NCBI RefSeq assembly: GCF_009069125.1 | Contig: NZ_CP042427.1 | Coordinates: 570,832 to 634,831, forward strand | Length of the DNA: 64,000 nt | Direction of reading: 5' to 3' | From: Buchnera aphidicola (Aphis fabae) | GTDB taxonomy: Bacteria; Pseudomonadota; Gammaproteobacteria; Enterobacterales; Enterobacteriaceae | Shown: piece after piece, positions 21,479 to 33,234 of the stretch | Numbering within the stretch: the stretch's first letter is position 1 | How the letters are laid out: every line of letters starts with the position of its first letter | Made by a program: the position numbers and the translations under genes | The notes under the pieces: generated by a model | The model's input: only the letters and a program-made list of their open reading frames with translations | The model's database searches: none | Told to the model about the DNA's origin: nothing

Positions 21479-22288
21479 ATGAAATCTTTTTCAAAAAATA
21501 ATTTATCTAAATTATCACTGTTTGATTCTATTGTAGCTGCTTCTCAGTTTATTCGAGAAGATTTTCCTATAGATTCTGTAGTTTTAGATATGTGTAATAA
21601 AATTAAAGAAGCACAATCTTATATTTCATCTGAAATTGAACCAAATAAAAAATTGAAAAAATTATTAAATTTATTTTATAAGCATTGGAGTTTTGGTGGA
21701 GCGAGTGGTATTTATAAACTTTCAGACGTATTATGGATTGATAATGTTTTAAACACTCGACAAGGTACTGCAGTATCTTTAGGTATTCTTTTACTACATA
21801 TTGCACAAGAATTGAAATTACCATTAAATCCAGTAGCATTTCCTACACAATTAATATTAAGAGCTGATTGGTCAGATAAAAAAAAGTGGTTAATTAATCC
21901 ATTTAATGGTGATATATTAGATCAGCATATATTAGAAGTATGGTTGAAAGGAAATATTAGTCCAACAGCAGAGTTGTATGAAAATGATTTATATCAAGCT
22001 GAATCTGTTACTATCATTCGAAAGATGCTCAATACTCTAAAATCCGCTTTAATGGAAGAAAAAAATATGGAATTAGCTTTAAATGTTAGTAATGTTCTTT
22101 TGCAAATTGATCCTAATGATCCATATGAAATTCGTGATAGAGGATTAATTTATGCACACTTAGATTGTAATCATGTTGCTTTAACAGATCTACTTTATTT
22201 TGTGGAAAATTGTCCTGAAGATCCTATTAGTGAAATAATTAAGGTTCAAATTCATTCTATTGAACAAAAAAAAATGATATTACATTAA
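21479..22288 (+). CDS. sirB1: SirB1-family protein (transglutaminase-like plus TPR)
   Basis: This is the YchA/SirB1 protein found next to prfA-prmC in enterobacteria; its molecular function is not established. The product has 269 residues, as in E. coli. Residues about 45-125 resemble the transglutaminase-like SirB1 core, with NVLNTRQGTAVSLGILLLHIA and FPTQLILRADW. Residues about 190-255 contain TPR-like sequence (DPNDPYEIRDRGLIYAHLD). The ATG at 21479 fits the family N-terminus. It is separated from prmC by 132 bp and converges on nadE with a 20 bp gap. Confidence 0.93.
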   Translation: MKSFSKNNLSKLSLFDSIVAASQFIREDFPIDSVVLDMCNKIKEAQSYISSEIEPNKKLKKLLNLFYKHWSFGGASGIYKLSDVLWIDNVLNTRQGTAVSLGILLLHIAQELKLPLNPVAFPTQLILRADWSDKKKWLINPFNGDILDQHILEVWLKGNISPTAELYENDLYQAESVTIIRKMLNTLKSALMEEKNMELALNVSNVLLQIDPNDPYEIRDRGLIYAHLDCNHVALTDLLYFVENCPEDPISEIIKVQIHSIEQKKMILH

Positions 22289-22308
22289 TAAAATTTGTAT
22301 ATTAAGTG

Positions 22309-23115
22309 TTATCCAATATTAATTATATTTCTTTTATGTTGTGTACTTAAATAAAGTTTTTCAATTATTTTTTTATCTGATTTATTTATTTCTTTTCCTT
22401 CTAAGTAGGAATCAATTGTGCTATATTGAATGCCTAAATCAAATTCATCTGGTTTTTGTGGATTTTCATCTTCAAGATCTGCTGTTGGTGTTTTTAAATA
22501 TAAATATTTAGGACAATTTAATTCTCTTAATAATAATTGCCCTTGCCGTTTATTTAATTGAGATATAAGATTTACATCTATTCCATGATCTCCATGTTTA
22601 GTAAAAAAACCTGTAATAATTTCTGCTGCGTTTCCTGTACCTACAACTATTCCATGTTTCATTGCAGCTATGCTATATTGTACTTTCATTCTTTCTCTTG
22701 CTTTTTCATTTCCTTTGACATGGTCTGAAATTTTAATTCCTGCCATATTTAATGATAATTCACTACTTAAAACCGAATTTTTAATGTTAATTGTAAAAAT
22801 TTTATCTGGATTGATAAAATTAATTGCTTTTTTACAATCTTCTTCATCTTTTTGAATTCCATATGGTAATCTTAATGCAATAAATTGATAGGATTGGTCT
22901 TTTTTTTCTTGACGTAATTGTTCAATTGTTATTTGACATAATTTTCCTGTTAATGTCGAATCTTGACCTCCACTAATAGCTACAATTAGAGATTTTAAAT
23001 GAATATTTTGAAGTAAGTATTTTTTTAAGTGTATAATACGATTTTCAATTTCTATTTTTGGTATAATTTTTGATTTTACATTTAGTAGTCTAATAATTTT
23101 TTTTTGTAATATCAT
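22309..23115 (-). CDS. nadE: NH3-dependent NAD+ synthetase
   Basis: NadE amidates nicotinic acid adenine dinucleotide to NAD+, using ATP and ammonia. The product has 268 residues (E. coli 275); the last few family residues are missing. The ATP-pyrophosphatase P-loop ISGGQDST is near residue 49. [24 protein letters not shown] and [10 protein letters not shown] are family signatures. The ATG gives an N-terminus (MILQKKII) matching E. coli MTLQQQII. Together with nadK at 36201 it covers the final steps of NAD(P) formation. Confidence 0.97.
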   Translation of the reverse strand: MILQKKIIRLLNVKSKIIPKIEIENRIIHLKKYLLQNIHLKSLIVAISGGQDSTLTGKLCQITIEQLRQEKKDQSYQFIALRLPYGIQKDEEDCKKAINFINPDKIFTINIKNSVLSSELSLNMAGIKISDHVKGNEKARERMKVQYSIAAMKHGIVVGTGNAAEIITGFFTKHGDHGIDVNLISQLNKRQGQLLLRELNCPKYLYLKTPTADLEDENPQKPDEFDLGIQYSTIDSYLEGKEINKSDKKIIEKLYLSTQHKRNIINIG

Positions 23116-23289
23116 ATTGTATTTAACTTTAAATTAATTAAGATGTTATAAAAATATTTATTTTATCAGATTATCTTTTTTTACTAAACTAATTATTATA
23201 TATTATATATTAAATATAATAATTGTTTAAATTTATATTAAAAAAATTATTTTTACTTTTAAATTTTAACAAAACATTGGTAAATAATA

Positions 23290-24489
23290 TTGAATAATTT
23301 AATTTTTGTATTAAATTGTGGTAGTTCTTCTATAAAATTTTCTATATTAAACCCAAATACTAAAAAAAAATATTTATCTGGTTTAGTGGAATGTTTATTT
23401 TTAAAAAATACATATATTAAATGGAAATATTTGGGAATAAAATATGAAAAATATATAGGATCTCATGTATCTCATCAAGATGCTTTAAATTTCATTTTTA
23501 ATCAAGTTTTATCAAAAGAAAAAAATATATATGATAATATTATTGGTATAGGGCATAGAGTTGTTCATGGTGGAAAGAGAATCAATAAATCTGTTTTAAT
23601 TAATACTGAAATTATAAGTTTTATCGAAAAAGCTATTCCTTTTGCTCCATTACATAATCCTGCAAATTTGATAGGGATTAAAATGGTTATGGAAAAACTT
23701 CCTCTTTTATCAAATAAAAATGTAGCAGTTTTTGACACTTCTTTTTATCAAAAAATGCCTAAAACTTCATTTTTGTATGCTATTCCCTATATTTTTTATA
23801 AAAAATATCATATTCGACGTTATGGAGCGCATGGAATCAGTCATAATTATGTTTCAAATCAAGCATCTATTATGTTAAATAAAGATTTTAATTCACTAAA
23901 TATTATAACATGTCATTTAGGAAATGGATCTTCTATTTCTGCAATTCGCAATGGAGTTTGTGTAGATACTTCTATGGGTTTAACACCTTTAGAAGGTTTA
24001 GTTATGGGTACTCGAAGTGGTGATATAGATCCTTCCGTTATTTTTTTTATGCATCAACAACTTGGAATAAGTATTAATACAATTAATACAATATTAACGA
24101 AAGAATCTGGTTTATTGGGATTAAGCGGAATTAGTAGTGATTTTCGTTATCTTGAAAAAAATTATTCTACTAATGAAAAAGCAAAATTATCTGTAGATAT
24201 TTTTTGTCATCGATTATCTAAGTATATTGCTTCTTATATGTGCTTAATGGATAATAGTTTAGACGCGGTAGTTTTTACTGGTGGTATTGGTGAAAATGTA
24301 TCATTAATTAGACAAATAACTTTATCAAAATTATGTTTAATTGGTTTTAAAATTGATATAGAAAAAAATCTTTCAGTTAAAAATGGAAAAAGTGGATTAA
24401 TTACTATAAATAATTCTATTCCAGTTTTAGTAATACCAACAAACGAAGAGTTATTAATAGCACAAGAAACGATGAAAATAGTTAGTTAA
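23290..24489 (+). CDS. ackA: Acetate kinase, TTG start
   Basis: AckA interconverts acetyl phosphate plus ADP with acetate plus ATP. The product has 399 residues (E. coli 400). The N-terminal LNCGSSSIKF, HRVVHGG with the substrate-binding arginine near residue 91, the DTSFY catalytic aspartate near 150, and MGTRSGDIDPSV near 240 are all present. The start codon is TTG at 23290, which gives the family N-terminus; I see no in-frame ATG nearby. The upstream ribosome site is poor. It forms a unit with pta 46 bp downstream for substrate-level ATP from acetyl-CoA. Confidence 0.97.
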   Translation: MNNLIFVLNCGSSSIKFSILNPNTKKKYLSGLVECLFLKNTYIKWKYLGIKYEKYIGSHVSHQDALNFIFNQVLSKEKNIYDNIIGIGHRVVHGGKRINKSVLINTEIISFIEKAIPFAPLHNPANLIGIKMVMEKLPLLSNKNVAVFDTSFYQKMPKTSFLYAIPYIFYKKYHIRRYGAHGISHNYVSNQASIMLNKDFNSLNIITCHLGNGSSISAIRNGVCVDTSMGLTPLEGLVMGTRSGDIDPSVIFFMHQQLGISINTINTILTKESGLLGLSGISSDFRYLEKNYSTNEKAKLSVDIFCHRLSKYIASYMCLMDNSLDAVVFTGGIGENVSLIRQITLSKLCLIGFKIDIEKNLSVKNGKSGLITINNSIPVLVIPTNEELLIAQETMKIVS

Positions 24490-24535
24490 ATATAATTATT
24501 TATAAGTTTTTACATTTTAAAATAATAAGAATATT

Positions 24536-26668
24536 ATGTCACGTATTATAATGTTAGTTCCTTTGAATGACAATGTTAGTTTAACAACTACTACTTTAAG
24601 TTTAGTTTACTTAATTAGTAAAAAAATAAAAAATAATTTTTTTAAATCTTTTTTTTATTTTTCTCTTATAGATAATTCAATAGATAATACTAAATTTATT
24701 ATTAATAAATATTTTTCAAAGAATATCAATTCATTAGAAAATATAGATTTTTCAAAACAATGTTTTAATTCTAATCAATATCATATGCTTGTTAATCAGG
24801 TTATTGAACAATGTTATAATAAAAAAGATATTAATAATGGATTAATTTTAATTAAAGGTATAAATAGAAAACAACATATTGATGCTAATAAAATAAATTA
24901 TGAAGTATCTCAAAATATAAATGCTGAAGTAATATTTGTAGAATATTTAAAAGAGTATTCTTTAGAATATATTCATAAAAAAGAAAATAAAATAAAAATA
25001 TTTTTAAACTATAGTCAATATAAAAATATTTTAGGTTTTATTTTTAATAATATAGGTTCACCTTTAATACAAAAAAAATATGATTTTATAGAAAATTTAA
25101 ATATTTTATACAATTTTCAAAAAAATAAAAATATTTTTAAAATTAAAAAAGATATTTTTTTTACAAATAAATTTTTTTCTACATTAGCTTGTGTTCCGTG
25201 GAATCAACATTTATTAACACCATCTATCATGGAAATTTGTAGTTTTTTAAATGCAAATATTGTTAATATGAAAAATACAAAAAATTCTATTGTAAAAAAA
25301 GTAATCATATTTGATGAAAATTATGTAAAAATATCAATAAAAAATTATAATCATTCTTTATTTTTAGTGTGTTTAAGTCGTTTAGAAACATTTGTTGATG
25401 AGTTTTTTCTTAGATTAAAAATAAAAAAAATTAGTGGTATTATCTTAACAGGAGTGTCTAAATTTACAAAAAAGATTTTATATTTAATTAATTGTTTAAA
25501 AGATAGTAATATTGCTATTTTTTTTATTAATACAAATACGATAACAACACTATCTCAATTGCAAAAATTTAATTTTAATATTAATTTTTACGATAAGATA
25601 CATATTTATAAAATATTAAAATATATTTCTAGTTATTTTAAAAATATTAATTTTAGTTTTTTTCAAGACAAAATAACTGGTGATAATAAAAAATATTCAC
25701 CTAAAGAATTTTGTTATTATTTAAAAATGTTATCTAAAAAAAATAAAAAACGCATTATACTTCCTGAAGCATACGAACCTCGTATATTAAAAGCTGCATC
25801 AATTTCAAGCGATTTAGGAATTGCAGAATGTATATTGTTAGGAAGTCCAAAAAAAATTTTTAAGATAGCCAATGATAAAGGAATTTATTTAAGCAAAGAT
25901 ATTACAATAATAGAACCTGATTCTATACGAGATAGTTATGTATCAAGATTGATAGAATTAAGAAAAAATAAAGGAATTACTGAATGTTCTGCAATAAAAC
26001 AATTACAAGATAATACTATTTTAGCAACATTAATTTTAGAATCTAATAAAGTTGATGGATTAGTTTCCGGATCAATAAATACAACAGCTAATACTATACG
26101 TCCAGCATTACAAATTATTAAAACTAATCCTATTTATTCTTTGGTTTCTTCAATATTTTTTATGTTGTTTCCTAAAGAAGTGTTTATTTATGGTGATTGT
26201 GCAATTAATGTAGATCCAACTGCTGAACAATTAGCAGAAATTGCAATTCAATCTGCTAATTCAGCTAAAATTTTTGGTATAGAACCACGCATAGCAATGT
26301 TATCTTATTCTAGCGGGTATTCTGGAAATGGATTACAAGTAGAAAAAGTTAGATATGCAACTGATCTTGTAAAATTAAAACAACCTAATTTAATTATTGA
26401 AGGTCCTATTCAATATGATGCAGCTATTTCAAGAAAAGTTTCTAAATTAAAAATTCCAAATTCAGCAATTTCAGGATCTGCAAATATTTTTATTTTTCCA
26501 GATTTGAACTCTGGAAATATAACTTATAAGGCGGTACAACGTTCTCTAGGACTGATTTGTATTGGACCTATGTTACAAGGACTAAGAAAACCAGTAAATG
26601 ATTTATCAAGAGGTGCATCAATTGAAGATATTATTTACACTATCGCTTTAACTTCAATTCAGTCATAA
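24536..26668 (+). CDS. pta: Phosphate acetyltransferase (large, three-domain type)
   Basis: Pta converts acetyl-CoA and phosphate to acetyl phosphate. At 710 residues (E. coli 714) it keeps the full enterobacterial layout: an N-terminal P-loop-like domain (about 1-220), a DRTGG-type middle domain (about 225-360) and the catalytic C-terminal domain (about 390-710). The catalytic part is well conserved, with LPEAYEPRILKAA, SGSINTTANTIRP and PTAEQLAEIAIQSA. The N-terminal region is rich in Lys, Asn, Ile and Phe and has lost the glycines of the P-loop-like segment (PLNDNVSLTT versus PTGTSVGLTS). The ATG start MSRIIMLVP matches the family. It converges with yfaE at a 10 bp gap. Confidence 0.96.
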   Translation: MSRIIMLVPLNDNVSLTTTTLSLVYLISKKIKNNFFKSFFYFSLIDNSIDNTKFIINKYFSKNINSLENIDFSKQCFNSNQYHMLVNQVIEQCYNKKDINNGLILIKGINRKQHIDANKINYEVSQNINAEVIFVEYLKEYSLEYIHKKENKIKIFLNYSQYKNILGFIFNNIGSPLIQKKYDFIENLNILYNFQKNKNIFKIKKDIFFTNKFFSTLACVPWNQHLLTPSIMEICSFLNANIVNMKNTKNSIVKKVIIFDENYVKISIKNYNHSLFLVCLSRLETFVDEFFLRLKIKKISGIILTGVSKFTKKILYLINCLKDSNIAIFFINTNTITTLSQLQKFNFNINFYDKIHIYKILKYISSYFKNINFSFFQDKITGDNKKYSPKEFCYYLKMLSKKNKKRIILPEAYEPRILKAASISSDLGIAECILLGSPKKIFKIANDKGIYLSKDITIIEPDSIRDSYVSRLIELRKNKGITECSAIKQLQDNTILATLILESNKVDGLVSGSINTTANTIRPALQIIKTNPIYSLVSSIFFMLFPKEVFIYGDCAINVDPTAEQLAEIAIQSANSAKIFGIEPRIAMLSYSSGYSGNGLQVEKVRYATDLVKLKQPNLIIEGPIQYDAAISRKVSKLKIPNSAISGSANIFIFPDLNSGNITYKAVQRSLGLICIGPMLQGLRKPVNDLSRGASIEDIIYTIALTSIQS

Positions 26669-26678
26669 TTTGTTTTAA

Positions 26679-26939
26679 TTAAATTTTAATTATAATATTA
26701 CCGTTTGGTATACAACAACATGGAAAAATTTCATTTTTTTTAAATAAAGCAGCTATAGGCTGTTTTATTAAGTAATGTACTCTTCCTTTTATTATTTGTA
26801 TTCGACATGTACCACAGTATCCAGATTTACATTGGTATCCTATATGTATATTATGTTTATTTAGAATAGATAATAGTGAAATACTTTGTTTATAAATAAT
26901 TGTTTTGTTGTTAACTATTTCAATCGTAGAATAGTTCAT
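26679..26939 (-). CDS. yfaE: 2Fe-2S ferredoxin-like protein YfaE
   Basis: YfaE is a small plant-type ferredoxin that supplies electrons for maintaining the diferric-tyrosyl cofactor of NrdB. I start at the ATG at 26939, one base after the nrdB stop. This gives 86 residues, close to E. coli (84), rather than the longer reading that begins inside nrdB. The cluster ligands are visible as CKSGYCGTC near residue 40 and a fourth Cys in the FPCCC segment near 73. Its place behind nrdB is the ancestral operon order nrdA-nrdB-yfaE and supports the assignment. Confidence 0.93.
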   Translation of the reverse strand: MNYSTIEIVNNKTIIYKQSISLLSILNKHNIHIGYQCKSGYCGTCRIQIIKGRVHYLIKQPIAALFKKNEIFPCCCIPNGNIIIKI

Positions 26940-26940
26940 T

Positions 26941-28071
26941 TTATAGTTTAAACTTTTTAAATTCTTGACTAGATAGATCAGAGTCAATTTGACCAACTAA
27001 ATAAGAGCTAATTTCAGTTTCTTGAGGAGCATTTTGTATATAATCGGAATTTAACCAAGAATCAATCCAAGGAATAGGGTTTGATTTTTTTTCAAAAGGC
27101 ATTTTTAAACCTATTGCATCCATACGAATATTAGTGATATATTCTATATATTGGCATAGTATATCTTTATTTAAGCCCAGCATTGAACCATCTTGAAATA
27201 AATATTCTGCCCATTTTTTTTCTTGTTCTGAAGCAGATATAAAAATTTGAGTTGCTATTTCTTTACATTCTTCAACAATATTATTCATGTTTTCATTGTT
27301 TTTTTGATTACCTAAAAGATATAAAATATGTTGAGTTCCAGTTAAATGCAATGCTTCGTCTCTTGCGATTAATCTAATAATTTTCGCATTTCCTTCCATA
27401 ACTTCTCTTTCTGCAAATGCAAATGAGCAAGCAAAACTAACATAAAACCTAATAGCTTCTAATACGTTAACGCTAATTAAACAAAGATATAATTTTTTCT
27501 TCAATAAATTTAAATCAATGTAAATTTTTTTTTTATTAATAATATGATCTCCTTCTCCTAATAAATGCCAGTAACTAGTCATTTCAATTAACTCATCATA
27601 ATAAGTAGAAATATCTTTTGCTCTATCATTAATATTTTTGTTAGTTATAATATCATCAAAAATAATAGATGGGTTGTTTATAATATTTCTAATTATATGA
27701 GTATAAGATCGAGAATGGATTGTTTCTGAAAACGACCATGTTTCAATCCATGTTTCTAATTCAGGGATAGATATAATAGGCAAAAAAGCAATATTTGGAC
27801 TTCGTCCTTGAATAGAATCAAGTAATGTTTGATACTTTAAATTACTAATAAAAATATGTTTTTCATGTGAAGGAAGGTTTTGAAAATCTATTCGATCTTG
27901 CGATAAATCTATTTCTTCTGGTCTCCAGAAGAATGAAAGTTGTTTTTCAATTAATTTTTCAAAAATATTATATTTTTGTTGATCATATCGAGCTATGTTT
28001 ACAGATTGTCCAAAAAACATAGGCTCTATGAGTTGATTGTTTTTTTCTTTTGAAAATGTTGTATAAGACAC
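26941..28071 (-). CDS. nrdB: Ribonucleoside-diphosphate reductase 1 beta subunit, GTG start
   Basis: NrdB houses the di-iron tyrosyl radical of class Ia ribonucleotide reductase. I choose the GTG at 28071. It yields exactly 376 residues, the E. coli length, with N-terminus MSYTTFSK, and TAGGT lies just upstream. The longer ATG reading from 28134 would add 21 unconserved residues and overlap nrdA. The radical tyrosine lies in [11 protein letters not shown] near residue 122, and iron ligands in [14 protein letters not shown] near 238. The C-terminal peptide that docks to NrdA ([13 protein letters not shown]) is present. A10 at about 27524-27533 is in frame. Confidence 0.96.
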   Translation of the reverse strand: MSYTTFSKEKNNQLIEPMFFGQSVNIARYDQQKYNIFEKLIEKQLSFFWRPEEIDLSQDRIDFQNLPSHEKHIFISNLKYQTLLDSIQGRSPNIAFLPIISIPELETWIETWSFSETIHSRSYTHIIRNIINNPSIIFDDIITNKNINDRAKDISTYYDELIEMTSYWHLLGEGDHIINKKKIYIDLNLLKKKLYLCLISVNVLEAIRFYVSFACSFAFAEREVMEGNAKIIRLIARDEALHLTGTQHILYLLGNQKNNENMNNIVEECKEIATQIFISASEQEKKWAEYLFQDGSMLGLNKDILCQYIEYITNIRMDAIGLKMPFEKKSNPIPWIDSWLNSDYIQNAPQETEISSYLVGQIDSDLSSQEFKKFKL

Positions 28072-28106
28072 TTTTTTATACCTAAAAATTAATTTTTTAT
28101 ATTTTA

Positions 28107-30395
28107 TTATATAATACAAGAACCGCTTGTACAATTATCTTCTTTATTTGTTTCAGATTGATTAAAGTTATAATTATCTTCAGCTCCATCTCTTGTATTT
28201 TGATAATATAAAGTTTTTATTCCTAATTTATATGCTATAAGTAAATCATATAATAGTTGTTTCATTGGTATTTTTTCGTTTATAAACCGTTTTGGATCAT
28301 AATTAGTATTAACTGAAATAGATTGATCAACAAACTTTTGCATAATAGCCACTAGTTCTAAATATCCAGTATTATTTGGTATGTTCCAAAGTAATTCATA
28401 TTGTGTTTTTAATCTTTTATAATCTGGGACTACTTGTTTTAACATTCCATCTTTTGATGCTTTTATACTAATAAATCCTCTTGGTGGTTCAATACCATTA
28501 GTAGCATTAGAGATTTGAGAAGATGTTTCTGAAGGCATTAAAGCAGATAGAGTCGAATTTCTTAAACCATATTTTTTAATTTTTTTTCGTAGTAAATTCC
28601 AGTTTAAATGTAATGGTTCGTTACATATTACATCTATATCTTTTTTATATGTATCTATTGGCAATTTTCCTAAGTAATAATTAGTTTGATTAAATAATAT
28701 ACATGATCCTTTTTCTTTTGCTAGTTCACAAGAAGCTTGTAATAAATAATATTGTATTGCTTCAAAAGTTTTATGTGTTAATTTTTTTGCACTTCCATCT
28801 GAATAACGAACTTTATTTTTCGCTAAATAATATGCAAAATTAATTACACCAATACCTAAAGAACGTCTTGAAATAGAAGAATTTTTTGCTGATATTATTG
28901 GATAGTTTTGATATTCTAATATTTCATCTAATGCTCGAACAGATAATATAGATAATTCTTCAAGTTCTTGTAAATGTTTAATTGAACCTAGATTTAAAGC
29001 TGATAATGTACAAAGAGCTATTTCTCCGTTCTCATCATAAATATCATTTAGTGGTTTTGTAGGTAATGTAATTTCTAAGCATAAATTAGATTGTTTTATT
29101 GGAGCTAATTTAGGATTAAAAGGACTATGTGAATTACAGTGATCTACATTTTGTATATAAATACGTCCAGTAGAAGTTCTCTCTTGCATAATAAGAGAAA
29201 ATAAATCAATTGCTTTAACGGTTTTTTTCCTTATAGTTTTATTTTTTTCATATTGAATATATATTTCTTTAAATTTTTTCTGGTTAGAAAAAAAATTTTC
29301 ATATAATTCTGGAACATCAGAAGGACTAAATAATGTAATTTTTTTCCCTAATAACATCCTTTGGTACATTAATTTATTAATTTGAACAGTATAATCAAGA
29401 TGACGTACTCTATTTTCTTCGATACCTCTATTATTTTTTAAAACTAATAAATTTTCAATTTCAAGATGCCATATTGGATAAAATACTGTTGCTGCACCAC
29501 CTCTAACACCCCCTTGTGAACAAGATTTGACAGCACTTTGAAAATGTTTATAAAAAGGAATACATCCTGTATGAAATGCTTCTCCATTTCTAATTGGACT
29601 TCCTAAAGCTCTAATTTGACCAGCATTAATCCCAATACCTGCTCTTTGCGAAACATATTTCACAATACAACTTGTGGTTGCATTAATAGAATTTAAATTA
29701 TCTGCACATTCAATTAAAACACAAGAGCTAAATTGTCGAGTTGGAGTTCTTACTCCTGACATTATTGGTGTAGGTAGTGAAATTTTAAAAGTAGAAATTG
29801 CATTATAAAAGCGTTGAATATAGTTCATTCGAATATTTTTAGGATATTTAGAAAATAAACATGCAGATATTAAAATATATAGAAATTGTGCGCTTTCATA
29901 AATTTGTCCAGTAATACGATTTTGTAATAAATATTTTCCTTCTAATTGTTTTACTGCAGCATAAGAGAAGTTCATATCACGGCGATGATCAACAAAAGAG
30001 TTCATTATTACATATTCTTCAAAAGAATAATCTTTTAATAAGTTTTTATCATACTTTCCTAGATTTACTAGCTTTTTAACATGATTATATAGTATTGGTG
30101 GTTCAAATTGGTTATAAGCTTTTTTTCGAAGATGAAAAATAGCCAGTCTAGCAGCCATGTATTGATAGTCAGGTGTATCTTTAGATATTAGATCTGCTGC
30201 TGCTTTAATAATTGTTTCATGTATATTAATAGTTGTTATATTATTATAAAATTGAATACGTGAACGTAATTCAACTTGAGAAACAGATATATCTTCTAAT
30301 CCTTTAGCTGCCCAATTTAATACTTTATGAATTTTATCTAAGTTTATTTTTTCTTTTTTTCCATTACGTTTAGTCACAAATAGACTATTTTTCAT
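28107..30395 (-). CDS. nrdA: Ribonucleoside-diphosphate reductase 1 alpha subunit
   Basis: NrdA is the catalytic subunit that reduces NDPs to dNDPs. The product has 762 residues (E. coli 761). The redox cysteines are visible: FSSCVLIEC near residue 225, NLCLEI near 439 (thiyl position) and ALCTLSALN near 462. The C-terminal shuttle pair is in NCTSGSCII. An N-terminal ATP-cone is present. The ATG is preceded by AGGTTAAG. It is first in the nrdA-nrdB-yfaE minus-strand operon; 59 bp separate it from the gyrA stop upstream. Confidence 0.98.
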   Translation of the reverse strand: MKNSLFVTKRNGKKEKINLDKIHKVLNWAAKGLEDISVSQVELRSRIQFYNNITTINIHETIIKAAADLISKDTPDYQYMAARLAIFHLRKKAYNQFEPPILYNHVKKLVNLGKYDKNLLKDYSFEEYVIMNSFVDHRRDMNFSYAAVKQLEGKYLLQNRITGQIYESAQFLYILISACLFSKYPKNIRMNYIQRFYNAISTFKISLPTPIMSGVRTPTRQFSSCVLIECADNLNSINATTSCIVKYVSQRAGIGINAGQIRALGSPIRNGEAFHTGCIPFYKHFQSAVKSCSQGGVRGGAATVFYPIWHLEIENLLVLKNNRGIEENRVRHLDYTVQINKLMYQRMLLGKKITLFSPSDVPELYENFFSNQKKFKEIYIQYEKNKTIRKKTVKAIDLFSLIMQERTSTGRIYIQNVDHCNSHSPFNPKLAPIKQSNLCLEITLPTKPLNDIYDENGEIALCTLSALNLGSIKHLQELEELSILSVRALDEILEYQNYPIISAKNSSISRRSLGIGVINFAYYLAKNKVRYSDGSAKKLTHKTFEAIQYYLLQASCELAKEKGSCILFNQTNYYLGKLPIDTYKKDIDVICNEPLHLNWNLLRKKIKKYGLRNSTLSALMPSETSSQISNATNGIEPPRGFISIKASKDGMLKQVVPDYKRLKTQYELLWNIPNNTGYLELVAIMQKFVDQSISVNTNYDPKRFINEKIPMKQLLYDLLIAYKLGIKTLYYQNTRDGAEDNYNFNQSETNKEDNCTSGSCII

Positions 30396-30454
30396 ATTTA
30401 CTTAACCTGTTTTACAAATATAATTTTTATAAAATTCATTATTAATATTTTTTA

Positions 30455-32974
30455 TTATATAGTTTCTATAATAGGTTCAACAATTCTTTGTAAAGCAACA
30501 ACTTTTTCATTTTTTGAGGTGCGTATTAAAATTACACCCTGTGTATTTCTTTTTAATATCCCTATTTCTGAGACTCTAATTCTAACTAATGTTCCCGCGT
30601 TAGTAATCATCATAATTTGATCTTTTTCTACTACTTGTATAGCTCCAATTATTTTTCCATTTTTCTTGGTTATTTTTATTGAAATTACTCCTTGTGTTGC
30701 TCTTGATTTAATTGGAAAATCAGAAATTTTTGTACGTTTTCCGTATCCATTGTTAGTTGCTATTAAAATACTTTCTTTTTTGTGAGGAACAATTAATGAA
30801 ACAACTTTATCATTTTTTCGTATTTTAATACCCCTTACTCCAGAAGCTGTTCTACCCATAGCTCTAACACTATTTTCTAAAAATTGCACCACTTTTCCAT
30901 TTTGTGTAAATAGCATAATATTATTATGACCATTGGTTAATGCTACTCCAATTAATTCGTCATTAGTTCTCAGATTAATAGCTATGATTCCAGCGGATCT
31001 AGGTTTTTGAAATTTTTTTAAAGAAGTTTTTTTTACTACACCTTGAGCAGTAGCCATAAAAATATTAAGATTATCTTTATATTCGTGGACAGGTAAAATA
31101 GCTGTAATTCTTTCTTTGTTGTTTAATGGTAATAAATTTACTATAGGTCTACCTTTTGCATGTCTACTAGATTCTGGTAACTGATATACCTTCATCCAAT
31201 ATAAAATACCTCGACTTGAAAAACATAAGATAGTATCATGTGTGTTTGCAATTACTAAACTTTGTATAAAATCTTCTTCTTTAATTTTCGCGGCTGATTT
31301 TCCTTTTCCTCCTCTTTTTTGTGCATTATAATCAGAAATAGGTTGATATTTAACATATCCTGAATGAGATAATGTAACTACTACATCTTCTTGATTAATT
31401 AAATCTTCAATATTAATATCAGTATGATGCTCTATTATTTCTGTTTTTCTTTTATCATTGAAATTATCTTGTATTAATAATAATTCTTTTTTGATCACTG
31501 AAAGCATACGATTTGGGTTTTTTAATATTTCTTCAAGTTCTGTAATTTTTTTTATTAAATTATCATGTTCTAAAATGATTTTGTTTTGTTCTAAATTAGT
31601 TAATCTTTGTAATCTTAAATCTAAAATTGATTGCGCTTGTTTTTCACTAAAGTAATAATAATTGTTTTCTTGATTTGTTTGTTTAATATCTTTAATATTC
31701 TTATTATTATTTTTTTTATTTTTATAAATCCATTTTTTTTTTAAAATAAGTTCTTTCGCATCTATTGAATTTTTAGAGTTTTTTATTAAATCAATAATAA
31801 GATTAATATTTGTTAAAGCAACACTTAGTCCTTCAAGAATATGAGTACGTTTCAGTGCTTTTTTTAATTCAAAAATACTTCGACGTGTTACTATTTCTTT
31901 TCTATGTAATATAAAATATTTGATTATTTCTTTTAAAGATAAAGTTTTTGGTTGTCCTCGACATAATGCAACCATATTTATTCCAAAAGAAACTTGTAAT
32001 TGAGTAAGAGAATATAATTGATTTAAAATTATTTCTGATAATGCTTCTTTTTTAATTTCAACAACAATTCTCATGCCATCTTTATCGGATTCATCACGTA
32101 AAGCTGTTATTCCATCTATTCTTTTATCTTTTACTAATTCTGCGATTTTTTCTATTAAACGTGATTTATTAACTTGATAAGGAATTTCATAAAAAACAAT
32201 TGTTTCTTTATTATTTTTTTTGTTTTTTTCAATTTTATTACGGGCACGAATATAAATTTTTCCTTTTCCAGTGCGATATGCTTCTACAATCCCCTTTTTA
32301 CCATTAATAATTCCTGCAGTTGGAAAGTCTGGTCCTGGAATGTATTTTATTAATTCTTCTAAAGTGATATTATTGTTTTCTATATATGCTAAACATCCAT
32401 TGATTACTTCATATAAATTATGCGGTGGAATATTTGTTGCCATTCCAACAGCTATTCCAGATGATCCATTAATTAAAAGATTTGGTATTTTAGATGGTAA
32501 TATTTCAGGAATATACTCAGTTCCATCATAATTAGGAATAAATTCAACAGTGTTTTTTTCAAGATCCATTAATAACTCATGGGCAATTTTAGACATACGA
32601 ATTTCTGTATATCGCATTGCTGCAGCAGCATCTCCATCTACTGATCCGAAATTTCCTTGGCCATCTATTAACATATATCTCAAGGAAAAATCTTGAGCCA
32701 TACGGACTATTGAATCATATACAGCAGAATCACCATGTGGATGATATTTTCCGATTACATCGCCTACTATTCTAGCAGATTTTTTATATGCTTTATTCCA
32801 ATCATTATTTAATATATGCATTGCAAAAAGTATTCTTCGATGTACTGGTTTTAAACCATCTCGAACATCAGGTAAAGCTCTTCCGACTATAACAGACATA
32901 GCATAGTCTAAATAAGAACTTTTTAATTCTTCTTCGATATTAACTTGTATGATTTCTCGTGCAAGTTCTTTCAT
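30455..32974 (-). CDS. gyrA: DNA gyrase subunit A
   Basis: GyrA cleaves and rejoins DNA in negative supercoiling. The product has 839 residues against 875 in E. coli; the missing part is the acidic C-terminal tail, and the reading ends after [10 protein letters not shown]. The catalytic Tyr122 is in [10 protein letters not shown]. The quinolone-determining residues are wild type (Ser83 and Asp87 in [10 protein letters not shown]). The GyrA box reads QKRGGKG near residue 560, a conservative variant of the E. coli QRRGGKG. A lysine/asparagine-rich insertion (about residues 412-430) replaces part of an E. coli loop, and an A10 run at about 31733-31742 is in frame. It diverges from the DUF2076 gene across 260 bp. 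Confidence 0.98.
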   Translation of the reverse strand: MKELAREIIQVNIEEELKSSYLDYAMSVIVGRALPDVRDGLKPVHRRILFAMHILNNDWNKAYKKSARIVGDVIGKYHPHGDSAVYDSIVRMAQDFSLRYMLIDGQGNFGSVDGDAAAAMRYTEIRMSKIAHELLMDLEKNTVEFIPNYDGTEYIPEILPSKIPNLLINGSSGIAVGMATNIPPHNLYEVINGCLAYIENNNITLEELIKYIPGPDFPTAGIINGKKGIVEAYRTGKGKIYIRARNKIEKNKKNNKETIVFYEIPYQVNKSRLIEKIAELVKDKRIDGITALRDESDKDGMRIVVEIKKEALSEIILNQLYSLTQLQVSFGINMVALCRGQPKTLSLKEIIKYFILHRKEIVTRRSIFELKKALKRTHILEGLSVALTNINLIIDLIKNSKNSIDAKELILKKKWIYKNKKNNNKNIKDIKQTNQENNYYYFSEKQAQSILDLRLQRLTNLEQNKIILEHDNLIKKITELEEILKNPNRMLSVIKKELLLIQDNFNDKRKTEIIEHHTDINIEDLINQEDVVVTLSHSGYVKYQPISDYNAQKRGGKGKSAAKIKEEDFIQSLVIANTHDTILCFSSRGILYWMKVYQLPESSRHAKGRPIVNLLPLNNKERITAILPVHEYKDNLNIFMATAQGVVKKTSLKKFQKPRSAGIIAINLRTNDELIGVALTNGHNNIMLFTQNGKVVQFLENSVRAMGRTASGVRGIKIRKNDKVVSLIVPHKKESILIATNNGYGKRTKISDFPIKSRATQGVISIKITKKNGKIIGAIQVVEKDQIMMITNAGTLVRIRVSEIGILKRNTQGVILIRTSKNEKVVALQRIVEPIIETI

Positions 32975-33234
32975 AATAACTATTGTCTCTTTTTAAATTA
33001 ATAAAATTAAATTAAGTCAAAATTATAACATAATTAACACATTAGATGCATTGAAAGAAATAGATTCTGTATTTAAAAATATCTTTACTAATATAATTAA
33101 TAGTGAAAAATATTTTTTTATATTGTTTATTTGAAATGAAAGTATTAAAATAATAGCTTGTTAAAATTATTTTATTAATATTGGAATAATTTAAAATAAT
33201 ATTTTTTAATTATAATTGAATATGAGATTTTTGT

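Noticed and set aside
31280..31340. GyrA box variant QKRGGKG
   Set aside because: Lys for Arg at the second position is a conservative change within the known GyrA-box consensus; DNA wrapping should be retained.
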